Shown one piece after another: positions 18,203 to 27,169 of a stretch of DNA of 64,000 nt (positions are counted from its first letter, which is position 1; each line of letters begins with the position of its first letter). Position numbers and translations under genes: made by a program. Source of the stretch: Candidatus Omnitrophota bacterium (GTDB lineage: Bacteria; Hinthialibacterota; Hinthialibacteria; Hinthialibacterales; Hinthialibacteraceae); assembly GCA_013177805.1 (NCBI GenBank), contig JABLXU010000025.1:19174-83173 (forward strand), given 5' to 3'. Under the pieces are notes generated by a model. That model did not search any database, was not told the DNA's origin, and worked only from the letters and a program-made list of their open reading frames with translations.

Positions 18203-19549
18203 TCAAATGATCCACGGTTCCCGCTGGGCGCGCGAGCGCAGCCGGTTGGCTTCGTCGTCGTTGAGGAATTCTTCCTTTACGGGATCAAACTTGACGTCCC
18301 GTTTCAGCCACATGCAGATGTTGGCGGCGTGCACAGTGGTCATCGAGCGGTGCATCATTTCCGCGTCCGCGACACACGGGCGGCGGGATTTGATGCAATC
18401 GAGGAAATTGCGCCAATGATTCATCGGGCGCTGGGTTCGGGCCATGTATTCGTTGACCAGCTTATCGAAATCGGCCAGCAGCGATGGAGTGGAGACTTCC
18501 GGCTTGTCGTAGCCATCGGCGATGGATACCCAGCCCTCGGTGCCTTCGTAACGGACCCCGCACGACCCGTGCCAGTATTTATTGTCATCGTCCCGGTGCA
18601 GCACCATGCGGATGCCGTTGGCGAATTGGGTCACCATTCCGTCGCCGGTCGGATTGTTCACGTACCCGTATTCGATGGCCGACGTGTGAGCCGCGCCGAT
18701 CGCCACTTGGCATTGCGCGAAGGTGTGGGCGCCCCATTCGCCGATGCAGCTGGTGTGGAAATCGTAGAATCCCCGCCAGCCGCCGCGGACATACTGCGAG
18801 TTGTACGGCCTCCAGGGGCAGGGGCCGAGCCAGGCATCCCAATCCATTTCTTCCTTGGGCGGCTCCGGTTCTTCCGGCAGCCAGTCGAAGCGCATTTCGG
18901 CCGCGTCCCAGGGCGCGATGTGGGCTCGAACCGTATGCACATCCCCCAAGCGCCCGGTCCGGAGCAGTTCGTTGGCGAAGGTGAAATTCGCTTCGCTCAG
19001 CCGCTGGGTGCCGGTTTGATAGATGCGTCCATACCGCTTCGCCGTGTCCATCACTGCCCGCCCTTCCTGGATGGTCATGGAAGACGGTTTTTCGGAATAG
19101 ACATCCTTGCCCGCCCGCATGGCCAGGATCGAGGCGTAGGCGTGCCATCGGTCGCCGGTGGTAATCAGTACCGCGTCGATATCGGTGCGCTCGGCCAGAA
19201 ACTCACGAATATCGCGGTACGTGGCGCACTCGGTGTTGTCGTTGCGGGCATCCACCAACGCCTTGACTTTCTCGCGCCGCGCCCGGTTGGGATCACAAAC
19301 AGCGACACATTGGCAATCGGGATACTGCAACAACATCCGCAGGTCGTACTCACCCCGCACGCCGATGCCAATGCCCCCCAGAATAATCCGGTCGCTGGGT
19401 GCCACGTAGCCATCCCTGCCCAAGGCTTTGGATGGAATGACACTGGGTGCCGCCAGCACCGCCCCGGCCTGGGCGGCCGTCACGATAAACCGGCGCCGGT
19501 CCGTTTTCGCGGAAAGCGCCTGATTCAGAAGATCTTTGGTCTCACTCAT
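18203..19549 (-). CDS. Tat-exported Gfo/Idh/MocA family oxidoreductase
   Basis: The protein has 448 residues; two adjacent ATGs follow GGAGG, and the second is chosen for its 7-nt spacing. A long n-region leads to the Tat motif D-R-R-R-F-I at 17-22. The Rossmann loop is variant (G-I-G-I-G-V-R-G, 59-66) and E-K-P is at 153-155. W-D-A-W-L-G-P and C-I-G-E-W-G-A-H are typical of the exported subfamily. The end, A-N-R-L-R-S-R-A-Q-R-E-P-W, matches the end of the oxidoreductase at 59305. It sits between the SSS transporter and the HEAT gene in a probable operon. Confidence 0.9.
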   Translation of the reverse strand: MSETKDLLNQALSAKTDRRRFIVTAAQAGAVLAAPSVIPSKALGRDGYVAPSDRIILGGIGIGVRGEYDLRMLLQYPDCQCVAVCDPNRARREKVKALVDARNDNTECATYRDIREFLAERTDIDAVLITTGDRWHAYASILAMRAGKDVYSEKPSSMTIQEGRAVMDTAKRYGRIYQTGTQRLSEANFTFANELLRTGRLGDVHTVRAHIAPWDAAEMRFDWLPEEPEPPKEEMDWDAWLGPCPWRPYNSQYVRGGWRGFYDFHTSCIGEWGAHTFAQCQVAIGAAHTSAIEYGYVNNPTGDGMVTQFANGIRMVLHRDDDNKYWHGSCGVRYEGTEGWVSIADGYDKPEVSTPSLLADFDKLVNEYMARTQRPMNHWRNFLDCIKSRRPCVADAEMMHRSMTTVHAANICMWLKRDVKFDPVKEEFLNDDEANRLRSRAQREPWII

Positions 19550-19650
19550 CATGTTGCCTCCAAATAAGATGCGTTCACATCGCCTCATCCATACCACATT
19601 CCCCGCCGCCTGTCGATGTTCGTGAAAGGGTTCGGCGTCCGGTCAAAGCA

Positions 19651-21090
19651 TTATTCCGTAGGTTTCTTCCATCTCTCCCACACCATCTCCCCCGCGATGG
19701 CCGTGGCCATCGATACCAGCGCTCCCACCGGAACAAACCAAGTCCAATGAAACTGACAGCGCGATATGGCCCACACCGCCCCGGCCCCCGCCAGCATCCC
19801 CGCCATGAGCGTGTACTCGTTGCGGAAACGCGTGAAAATCCCCAACAGAAAAGCGGCCAGGAGGCTGCCATAGGTGTAACTGGGAATGCTAAGACCTGTG
19901 TCGAGGATGTTCTTCGAGCCGCTGGCCCACATGGCGATGCCCACCAGCACCCCCATCCAGAACACGGTGATCGCGCGGGACAGCAGCACCTGCCGCCTGG
20001 GGGTGAGAACGGGTTTCCAAATTACCAGCACGAAATCACTCATGGTCGACGAGGCCAAGGAGTTGAGCGAGGCGGCGGTGCTGGAGAGCGCGGCGGAAAG
20101 TATGGCCGCGATCACCAGGCCGGCAGCCACCGGCGGCATCCGCTGCGCGGCGAAATAGGGAAAGATCTCATCGGTTTTTTCCAATCCGGGGGGCAGCGTT
20201 CCGTAATACGTGAAGAGCATTATCCCCAACAACAAAAAAAACGCGAATTGAAACAACACAAAAATCCCGCTGCCAACCAGCGCCTTCCGCGCTCCCGGCA
20301 GCGATTGGCAGGCCAGCAGCCGCTGGACGATGTCCTGATCGGCCCCGTGGGTCGCCAAACCCAGGCAGGTTCCGCCCAGAAGGCCCATGAAAAACGAATA
20401 GTTCCCGCCACCCGTCCAATCCCAATGAATGACCGCGAATTTGGCGTGCCGGGCTCCGGTCTCCAGGATCGTCTCCCATCCGCCGGGGATCAACTGCCAC
20501 GCGTAATACGCGCCAAGGATTCCGCCCAGGATCATCACCCCCAGTTGGAGCACTTCGGTCCAGATCACCGCCTTGAGTCCTCCGGTGGCCGAATAGGCCA
20601 GAGAAACAACGCCGGTGATCACGATGGCGGCCGCCAGATCGAATTGGAACACACTGGAAATGACGAGCGACGCGGCGTAGTGCCGGACTCCAGAGGCCAG
20701 GGCGCGGGTGATAAAGAAAAATAAGCCGGCCATCTTTTGCGTCCGCGTTCCAAACCGCTTTCCCAAGTAAGCGTAAATGGTCAGGATTTCCTGCGACATG
20801 AATTTGGGCAGAAAAAACACCGCCAAAACCACGCGGGCGATCAAGAAACCCAGCGCCACCTGCAGGAATGACAGGTCTCCGCCTTCCTGGAACGTCTGCG
20901 CGGGCGCGCCGATAAAGGTCACGGCGCTGGTCTCGGCGGCCACCACGGCGGCCAAAGCGGCCCAGGCGGGGACCGCATGGCCCGCCAGGAAAAAATCGGA
21001 CAGGGTGGTTTGCTTGCGCGCGAACGCCAATCCGATGGCGATTAAAATGGCAAAATACAACATCAATATGACAAGGCTGACCAGCGACAT
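19651..21090 (-). CDS. Sodium:solute symporter (SSS family)
   Basis: The real start is M-S-L-V-S-L-V-I-L (GGGAGA upstream), giving 479 residues and discarding a non-protein-like upstream extension. There are about 13 hydrophobic helices. The family features are A-A-E-T-S-A-V-T-F-I-G-A in helix 2 and G-A-D-Q-D-I-V-Q-R-L-L-A in the middle loop, the typical D-Q-x-x-x-Q-R signature. A-I-L-S-A-A-L-S-S is the sodium-site helix. SSS members import sugars, sialic acids and related compounds with sodium. It lies between an SGNH hydrolase and a Gfo/Idh/MocA gene on the same strand, consistent with uptake of their product. Confidence 0.9.
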   Translation of the reverse strand: MSLVSLVILMLYFAILIAIGLAFARKQTTLSDFFLAGHAVPAWAALAAVVAAETSAVTFIGAPAQTFQEGGDLSFLQVALGFLIARVVLAVFFLPKFMSQEILTIYAYLGKRFGTRTQKMAGLFFFITRALASGVRHYAASLVISSVFQFDLAAAIVITGVVSLAYSATGGLKAVIWTEVLQLGVMILGGILGAYYAWQLIPGGWETILETGARHAKFAVIHWDWTGGGNYSFFMGLLGGTCLGLATHGADQDIVQRLLACQSLPGARKALVGSGIFVLFQFAFFLLLGIMLFTYYGTLPPGLEKTDEIFPYFAAQRMPPVAAGLVIAAILSAALSSTAASLNSLASSTMSDFVLVIWKPVLTPRRQVLLSRAITVFWMGVLVGIAMWASGSKNILDTGLSIPSYTYGSLLAAFLLGIFTRFRNEYTLMAGMLAGAGAVWAISRCQFHWTWFVPVGALVSMATAIAGEMVWERWKKPTE

Positions 21091-21172
21091 ATTCTCTCCC
21101 GCGCGATTGAAAATTGGAGTCCCGATATGGCATGGATTCCCGCCGGCGGCCTTCCCTTCCGTGCGGCTGCCC

Positions 21173-22303
21173 TTAGTCCAGCAGTTTGTCAGACATAAGT
21201 TTTTCGTACAACAATTCCGCCGCCAGCCGGTGCCCCGGTTCGTTGAAATGGCTGTCGATGGTAAACAACGGCTGGGATGGACTGGCCTGGAAGGGGGGGA
21301 GAAGATTGAGCACCGGGATTCGCTTCTCTTCCAAGAATGCGGCCAGTTTTTCCAGATTTTGATCCGCCAGGCGGATGCCATCCTCGGAATATTGATCCAA
21401 CCGCTTTCCGCCTTCTACCAGACGGTTCACTTCCACATGGAGGGGAATCAGCACGGCCAGCCAGGGAATGCCGCGCTCCCTCAAGAGTTCATCCGTGAAG
21501 ACCAGGTTCTGGGCGAGGATATGAAACACGGAATCGCTGATATTCACCGTCAGTGTGCCGATGGGCGCGGTCTGATCTTCGCCGATGGCCGCCTTTTCCC
21601 ACTCCCCCTCGCGGAACCGCAGCCAGTGCAGGAGGGTGTTGTATCCCCGGGACAGTTCCCGGTAGAGCCGCGAGTGATACCGCAGGAAATTTTTGAAAGG
21701 AATCGGGACCTGCCCGGGAATCAAGCGGGCTTCCCTGGAGGGCGCGTCGGGGGGGCAGCGTTCCGGCCGGCCGCGTGCGTCCAGCACCATCTGAGACTGG
21801 TACACGGCGTCGTCGTTGAAGTCGTTCCCCAGGAACACACAAACCACTACGGTGTCGGGATCGAGATCGAGCAATTTGTGTTTCAACAGCAAGTAACACA
21901 ACGCCGGCGAGTAGCTGTCGATGCCGCAGTTCCAGACTTCCACACCCTCGTACCCGGGTGTGGCCTGGAATGTTTGTTCGAGGATCTGGGTGAAATTCAG
22001 CTCGTGATAAGTCCGCCGCACCAGGGAATCGCCCAAAATCATGATCCGGCGGGTGCCATGCGGTTTGGCGGCGGGATACTCCCGGTCGTAAAAGCCGAAG
22101 GAATTCGTGCTGGGATTATTCCCAGAGAAATGATGCAGAATGGGATGGGCGTTTGTGATTTCATGCGCGACCGGCCCATACAGAATCTGGAGCACTCCTT
22201 CCGCCAGCAGCAAGGCAATAAGCGTCCCTAAGGCCGCCGCCAACGCGCCAAATAGCCATTTCTTGAGAGGCCGCATGGGAGCCGGCAAGGCGTGTTCAGT
22301 CAT
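21173..22303 (-). CDS. Membrane-anchored SGNH/GDSL hydrolase
   Basis: The protein has 376 residues. A single N-terminal transmembrane helix spans about 17-41. The SGNH hydrolase motifs are visible: I-L-G-D-S-L (Ser nucleophile, residues 91-93 being G-D-S), F-L-G-N-D-F (block III Asn) and I-D-S-H-F-N-E-P-G-H near the C-terminus (Asp and His of the triad). Family members are esterases, often deacetylating glycans. It begins 12 nt after the stop of the propeller sensor gene, so the two are almost certainly co-transcribed. It probably acts outside the membrane; the substrate is unknown. Confidence 0.85.
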   Translation of the reverse strand: MTEHALPAPMRPLKKWLFGALAAALGTLIALLLAEGVLQILYGPVAHEITNAHPILHHFSGNNPSTNSFGFYDREYPAAKPHGTRRIMILGDSLVRRTYHELNFTQILEQTFQATPGYEGVEVWNCGIDSYSPALCYLLLKHKLLDLDPDTVVVCVFLGNDFNDDAVYQSQMVLDARGRPERCPPDAPSREARLIPGQVPIPFKNFLRYHSRLYRELSRGYNTLLHWLRFREGEWEKAAIGEDQTAPIGTLTVNISDSVFHILAQNLVFTDELLRERGIPWLAVLIPLHVEVNRLVEGGKRLDQYSEDGIRLADQNLEKLAAFLEEKRIPVLNLLPPFQASPSQPLFTIDSHFNEPGHRLAAELLYEKLMSDKLLD

Positions 22304-22315
22304 GAAGAATTGGTT

Positions 22316-25216
22316 TCATTGGCTGGGATCCGTGGAATCCGGATCCGGACGGGGACGATTCATCACGTCCTGGTATTCCGGATACAATTTTTCAAAACAC
22401 GAGGGGCAGATGCTATGGCTGAAGTCCGCTTCCGAATGATCCCGGATATAATTTTCAATCTGATTCCAATAGCCCTCGTCGTTTCTCACCTTTTTACAAT
22501 ACGAGCAGATGGGAATCAATCCGCTGAGAATTTTGATTTTGCGCAAGGCCTCTTCCCGCTGGGCCATGCTCAGTTCCAGTTCCTCATTTTTCCGCCGCAG
22601 CTCACGGGTTCTCTCGGCGACCAGGCCCTCCAAATGGGCTTGTTCGCGCCGGAACCGCGCAATTCGCCGGCGATACTCCCCCCAGGTCAGAATTCCCACT
22701 CCGGCCAGCGAAGAAACAAGAAACCACCAAGTTCTCCAAAACGGGGGAAAGACCACAACCGGTATAGACAATCCCGTTTCGTTCCACACCCCATGGTTGT
22801 TGCTCCCCTTGATCTGCAATGTGTACGATCCTGGACTGAGATTCGTGTAATTGCCAAAACGGCGGGTCCCGGCATACACCCAGTCATGATCAAATCCCAG
22901 CAACCGGTAGGCATACTGGTTTTTAGCCGAATTGGTAAAATCCAACGCCGCGAACTGAAAAGTGAAAAACTTATCTTGATACGATAAATCAATCCGGCCG
23001 GCATGGTCAAAGAGGCCCGGGGGTGAAAACGGCTTTCCCATGATGCTGAATCCAGTCATTACTACCGGCGGCACATGGGCGTTAGTGGTCACCTCTTCGG
23101 GATGAAGAATTGTAAATCCCGAGGCGCTGCCGAAAAACAGTTCCCCCCGCGGATTTCGGTAACCACTCCGGCTGCCGAATTCGTTGCTGGGCAAACCGTC
23201 GTTCTCGTCATAATTGAGGAAGACTTCCTCTACCGGCGAAAAACGGCTGACTCCGTGGTTGGTACTTATCCACAAATTGCCTTGAGCATCTTCCAGAATG
23301 CCCCGGATGCTGTTATCCGGCAATCCATCCTCCATGAAATATTTGATGAACGTTTCTGTCTCTGGATCCCACTGGTTCAGGCCGTTCGCCGTGCCGATCC
23401 ACACGCGTCCCGCCTGGTCCTCCTGCAGACAGATCACCCGGTTGTGGCTCAAGGCGCCGGGATCTTGAGGATTGCTCTGGTACCGGGTGAATGTTTGAGT
23501 GGCGGGGTCGAACCGGTTTAATCCCCCTTGCGACGTTCCTACCCAGAGATGACCGCGGTGATCCGGCAGAATGCCAGTGACATACCGATCGCTCAAGCTG
23601 GCAGGATCCTGATCCACCGGGACAAACGAGGCCACCAGATTCCCGTCCCCGTCCATCTGGTGCAGCCCATTGTCGTCCGTGCCGAACCAGAGAAATCCTC
23701 CGCGGTCTTCCACGATCGACCGGACTGAATCCACCCGGATGCGGGACAAAACCGCCCCGTTCCCCGGCAACGGGTGGAACAAACCGGTTGAACGGTCGAA
23801 AGACATCAATCCTTGTCCATACGTGCCCGCCCACAGGACGCCGCGGCTGTCTTCCCACAACGCCAACACAGTATTCATGTAATTTTCCTTGCCGAAAACA
23901 CCCGGCAGATCGTAATGAGTGAATTCCTCCTTCCGCCGGTCCAAGCGGTTGAGCCCTCCTTCATAAGTGCCCACCCAGAGAATCCCCTCCCGGTCTTCCA
24001 GCAAGGAATATACAAGACCGGAGGATAAACTGTTGGATTGTAAAAAAGAGTGGGAGTAATTGACGAAACGGCTGATCTGGTAGTGGCATTTGTTGACACC
24101 GCCTCCGATGGTTCCCACCCAAATCATTCCTGACCGGTCTTCCCAGAGACAATCGATTGTGTTGCTGCTTAAACTGCGGGGCAGTCCGGGATCGTGCGTA
24201 ATCCGTACCGGACGGCCCAATTGGGGACTCAGATAGAATAGCCCATCCGACCACGTCCCGATCCACAAACACCGGGCGCGGTCCTGAAGGATACACGTGA
24301 TCTTCCTCCCTTCGAATTCCGGCAGGGAGGTAAAGGTCCCGGACGCCCGGTCCATTCGCTGCAATCCCCCGTTCCAAGTCCCGACCCAGAACATCCCTTC
24401 CGAATCTTCCAGAAGATACATGATAAAATCCGAGGCGACCGAACTGGGATCGTCCGGACGGTGGGTGAAACGCGTAAACCGCCCGGCCGATTCATCCATC
24501 CGGTTCAATCCCCCGCCGCTTGTGCCGATCCAGAGCGAGTCTTGCGAATCACGAAAAATCGTCGTGATATGGTTGGACGAAATCGACTCCGGATTTGCCG
24601 GATCGTGAGTGTACCGTTGCTGGATCCCCTGTTCCGGATCAAAACGCAAAAGGCCATCCGTCGTTCCGATCCACAAGCCGTCCGGGACATCTTCAAAAAT
24701 CACGGTAATGAAATTGGCGGGCGAAGGGGGCGCTTCTCCAGTTTGGGTCAAAAAGGTCTGAAACGTATTCGTGGCCGGATCGAAGAGATTCAGGCCGTTC
24801 TGGGTGCCGGCCCAGATCCGCCCCTGGGAATCCGCCAACAAGGCGTTGACGAAGTTGTCGGACAAGGACCGGGGATCCTGAAAACGGTGTTTGAAGATCG
24901 TGAATTCATAACCGTCATAACGGCACAGGCCGTTGGCAGTGCCGAACCACAGGTACCCTTCCGCGTCCTGGATGATCCGGTGGACGTTGCTGTCCGGCAG
25001 GCCGTCATTGGTGGTAAACCGCGTGAATTGGCAGCGGTTGATTTGCGCGAAGGCTTCTGGGCCCTGGGCCGTGAACCAGAGAATGGCCGCCAGCAACCAA
25101 CCCGCCGCATGGGCCGGAGACGGAGACAAATTACGGTTCAGTTTTCCGGATCTGCTGCCTATTTCAGCAAATTCCAGTGTATCTGGACTCTTCCCCTCGA
25201 TAAATCCATAACCCAT
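22316..25216 (-). CDS. Two-component-type propeller sensor without kinase, ending in a Cys4 domain
   Basis: The protein has 966 residues with an N-terminal membrane or signal segment. Fourteen propeller repeats follow, each around [LVI]-W-[FIVA]-G-T-x-x-G-L, which fits two seven-bladed Reg_prop propellers. Next are a Y_Y_Y-type beta domain (about 740-815), one transmembrane helix (about 822-842) and a charged coiled coil. The C-terminus is a 60-residue module with P-I-C-S-Y-C-K-K and S-I-C-P-S-C-F, a probable zinc-binding Cys4 unit. Hybrid histidine kinases, GGDEF proteins or AraC regulators of this build normally carry an output domain; none is present. It heads the cluster running down to 17540. 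Confidence 0.85.
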   Translation of the reverse strand: MGYGFIEGKSPDTLEFAEIGSRSGKLNRNLSPSPAHAAGWLLAAILWFTAQGPEAFAQINRCQFTRFTTNDGLPDSNVHRIIQDAEGYLWFGTANGLCRYDGYEFTIFKHRFQDPRSLSDNFVNALLADSQGRIWAGTQNGLNLFDPATNTFQTFLTQTGEAPPSPANFITVIFEDVPDGLWIGTTDGLLRFDPEQGIQQRYTHDPANPESISSNHITTIFRDSQDSLWIGTSGGGLNRMDESAGRFTRFTHRPDDPSSVASDFIMYLLEDSEGMFWVGTWNGGLQRMDRASGTFTSLPEFEGRKITCILQDRARCLWIGTWSDGLFYLSPQLGRPVRITHDPGLPRSLSSNTIDCLWEDRSGMIWVGTIGGGVNKCHYQISRFVNYSHSFLQSNSLSSGLVYSLLEDREGILWVGTYEGGLNRLDRRKEEFTHYDLPGVFGKENYMNTVLALWEDSRGVLWAGTYGQGLMSFDRSTGLFHPLPGNGAVLSRIRVDSVRSIVEDRGGFLWFGTDDNGLHQMDGDGNLVASFVPVDQDPASLSDRYVTGILPDHRGHLWVGTSQGGLNRFDPATQTFTRYQSNPQDPGALSHNRVICLQEDQAGRVWIGTANGLNQWDPETETFIKYFMEDGLPDNSIRGILEDAQGNLWISTNHGVSRFSPVEEVFLNYDENDGLPSNEFGSRSGYRNPRGELFFGSASGFTILHPEEVTTNAHVPPVVMTGFSIMGKPFSPPGLFDHAGRIDLSYQDKFFTFQFAALDFTNSAKNQYAYRLLGFDHDWVYAGTRRFGNYTNLSPGSYTLQIKGSNNHGVWNETGLSIPVVVFPPFWRTWWFLVSSLAGVGILTWGEYRRRIARFRREQAHLEGLVAERTRELRRKNEELELSMAQREEALRKIKILSGLIPICSYCKKVRNDEGYWNQIENYIRDHSEADFSHSICPSCFEKLYPEYQDVMNRPRPDPDSTDPSQ

Positions 25217-25403
25217 GATGCCGCTCCAAGGAGAAAGATAAGAAGATTATACCGGGACCGTCCTGGATTCAGCATGTGGTGAAGTCAAGTTTCTAGAGAT
25301 TTTTTCCAGATTTCTGACAAAATCCGGTAACGGACAGCCATGCGGAATGACAGATTCTTAGTGATGCCCACCGAAAACAAAATACAAAAAACAAAATACA
25401 AAG

Positions 25404-25434
25404 AAGGGGGGGGCCATGGACACGGCCCCCCCTT
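25404..25434 (-). terminator. Strong intrinsic terminator
   Basis: AAGGGGGGGGCC and GGCCCCCCCTT pair, with one bulged G, around an 8-nt loop. On the minus strand they are followed by a long T-rich tract (complement of 25380-25403). The element lies about 50 nt after the stop of the gene at 25486-26949. Confidence 0.85.
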
Positions 25435-25485
25435 CCGTTACTCATTCATCAGCGATTCCCGGTGGCAAGCGTCTCGATGGAACGC

Positions 25486-26949
25486 TCAGTACAGCATGAA
25501 ATGATCCACTCCCGTGGAAATTACATCGAAGACACGGAACGCGACCACCCGGTCGGAAGTGGATTCGTGGTTGGTGCTTTCCCAAGTAATGACCGCGGTG
25601 TTCCCCCGGAGTGCCGCGCGGGGCCGCCGGCTTTCACCCTGGTAATTGTCCACGGTTTCGCGTTCGCTGACAAAGAAGGTCCCGCCCAGCGGTTCCCCAG
25701 TGGTATCGAACAATCGAGCCTGCACCAAGTGAACCGTCAAGCCGGTCACATCGTTGTCCATGAAGGCCGCCAGCACCCGGCCCTGGGCGTCGATGGCGCA
25801 ATCCACGCGGTCCGAGTTGGCGAATTCGAAATCATCGGTAGCGATCCGCGAATAGCGCAGGGTGCCGTCCTCATTGATCACGGTCAGATAGACTTCCCGC
25901 GCGCCGTCCCCGTTCGCGTCGGCCGAGTTGCATACCGCGTAGGCATCAACTCCGTTGCCATGAAATCCGGTTCCGTCTCCCCGGCCGCCGCCCGCCGGGC
26001 CTTCATTGCCCGCTAACGTGCCGAGGTCGATGTTATCCCCCTTGGGAGTCCCGTCGTTGGTGAACAAGCGGACCTGGGCGCGCCCGCCCTCGTTGAAACG
26101 CACCGCGAATCCATTCCGCGTGACGCCCACGCCGTGCCAGATTTCATTCGCCACGGCGTTGGAACTAACCAGACCCACCGGCCGCACTTCCTCCCCGCTG
26201 GGGGTTACGATCCGGTAGATGGCATGATTGCCGGGTGCCGCGCCGCCATACTTCGTGACCAAATCGTCGGCCTGCCGGCTTTCGCCGATGATCACGATGT
26301 TGCCGTTGGATAGATAATCCCAATCGCCGATCCGGATGTTGCCCGCCGGCTCCGCGTCTTCATCCGAAACGCCGGACAAGACCGCGACCGGTTGTCCCGT
26401 GTTGGTCAGCAATTGCACAGCGGGAAAATCCCCGCCGCCGCCCTCGTCCAAATTGATGTCCGCCAGCTCCGCGATTTCCTCGCCCAAGCTGAACGCCGTG
26501 GCGCCCATGCCCACGCCGTCACCGAACAGGTTGGCCTTGATTTTAGGCCCCCACGCCGTGGCGCCGGCCACCGCGCTCCCATCCGACCGGAAAAAGGCCA
26601 GGAACTTGGTGGTCATGGTCTGGCCGCCCACACTCACCACGGTATCGGGTGTGATTGAAACGCCATTCCCGTCGAACATCGTCCACACCGCTTCCAAATC
26701 GCGCACCCCATCCCCGTCATCTTCCCATCCGATGATGATGTTCCCATTGTTGGCAATGGCGGCTCCCAAACTCTCCGTGCTGGAATTGTTGATCGTATCC
26801 GGCGTGTTGATATACAAGGTGCTGGTTCTGGGCGTCAAGCCATTGTCCTCGGGCATCCCCGGAAACTCGGGCGCTTGCGCGTGGCACAGGAACGGCATCG
26901 TCAATAGACAAAGCCCCAGCGCCATGTAAAACCCTTTGGTTTTTGCCAT
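25486..26949 (-). CDS. Exported protein of unknown function with aromatic C-terminal tail
   Basis: The start M-A-K-T-K-G (GAGGTG upstream) gives 487 residues with a signal peptide ending near C-H-A-Q-A. I do not recognise a family. The body is acidic and beta-rich. Motifs of the form N-G-N-I-I-I-G-W-E-D-D-G-D-G, N-G-N-I-V-I-I-G-E and N-T-A-V-I-T-W-E-S recur about every 60-80 residues, suggesting a beta-propeller. An A-D-A-N-G-D-G-A-R-E segment resembles a calcium-binding loop. The last residues, G-V-D-H-F-M-L-Y, belong to the group of short aromatic tails. Own promoter upstream and terminator downstream indicate a single-gene unit. Confidence 0.75.
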   Translation of the reverse strand: MAKTKGFYMALGLCLLTMPFLCHAQAPEFPGMPEDNGLTPRTSTLYINTPDTINNSSTESLGAAIANNGNIIIGWEDDGDGVRDLEAVWTMFDGNGVSITPDTVVSVGGQTMTTKFLAFFRSDGSAVAGATAWGPKIKANLFGDGVGMGATAFSLGEEIAELADINLDEGGGGDFPAVQLLTNTGQPVAVLSGVSDEDAEPAGNIRIGDWDYLSNGNIVIIGESRQADDLVTKYGGAAPGNHAIYRIVTPSGEEVRPVGLVSSNAVANEIWHGVGVTRNGFAVRFNEGGRAQVRLFTNDGTPKGDNIDLGTLAGNEGPAGGGRGDGTGFHGNGVDAYAVCNSADANGDGAREVYLTVINEDGTLRYSRIATDDFEFANSDRVDCAIDAQGRVLAAFMDNDVTGLTVHLVQARLFDTTGEPLGGTFFVSERETVDNYQGESRRPRAALRGNTAVITWESTNHESTSDRVVAFRVFDVISTGVDHFMLY

Positions 26950-27027
26950 TATTTCACCTCGCACTTTTGGAATGTTCCGCCGCGCCTGGTGGCGCTACGG
27001 ATATTTATAAATAAGTATAATTAAATA

Positions 27028-27056
27028 ATCTAAATAGGATTCAAATGCTTTGTCAA
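27028..27056 (-). promoter_or_regulatory. Sigma-70-type promoter
   Basis: On the minus strand, TTGACA (27051-27056) and TTAGAT (27028-27033) are 17 bp apart in a strongly AT-rich segment. It lies about 80 nt upstream of the start codon at 26949. Confidence 0.65.
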
Positions 27057-27169
27057 CACAATTCTCACCGGGATTCATGGGCATTTGCCTTTTTCGGAAC
27101 ACATGGAGTTAGCGGGTAGAAAACCGGATCTCTGGTTGTTTCTCTGTCATCCACCGTCGGATGGCGGAA

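Noticed and set aside
18329..19567. A 412-codon plus-strand frame opposite the Gfo/Idh/MocA gene.
   Set aside because: It has shadow composition and no recognisable domain, while the minus-strand protein has Tat, Rossmann and E-K-P motifs.
21091..21381. A 97-codon N-terminal extension of the SSS symporter frame.
   Set aside because: It lies over the end of the SGNH hydrolase gene and is Arg/Cys/Trp-rich. A ribosome binding site and the first helix are at 21090.
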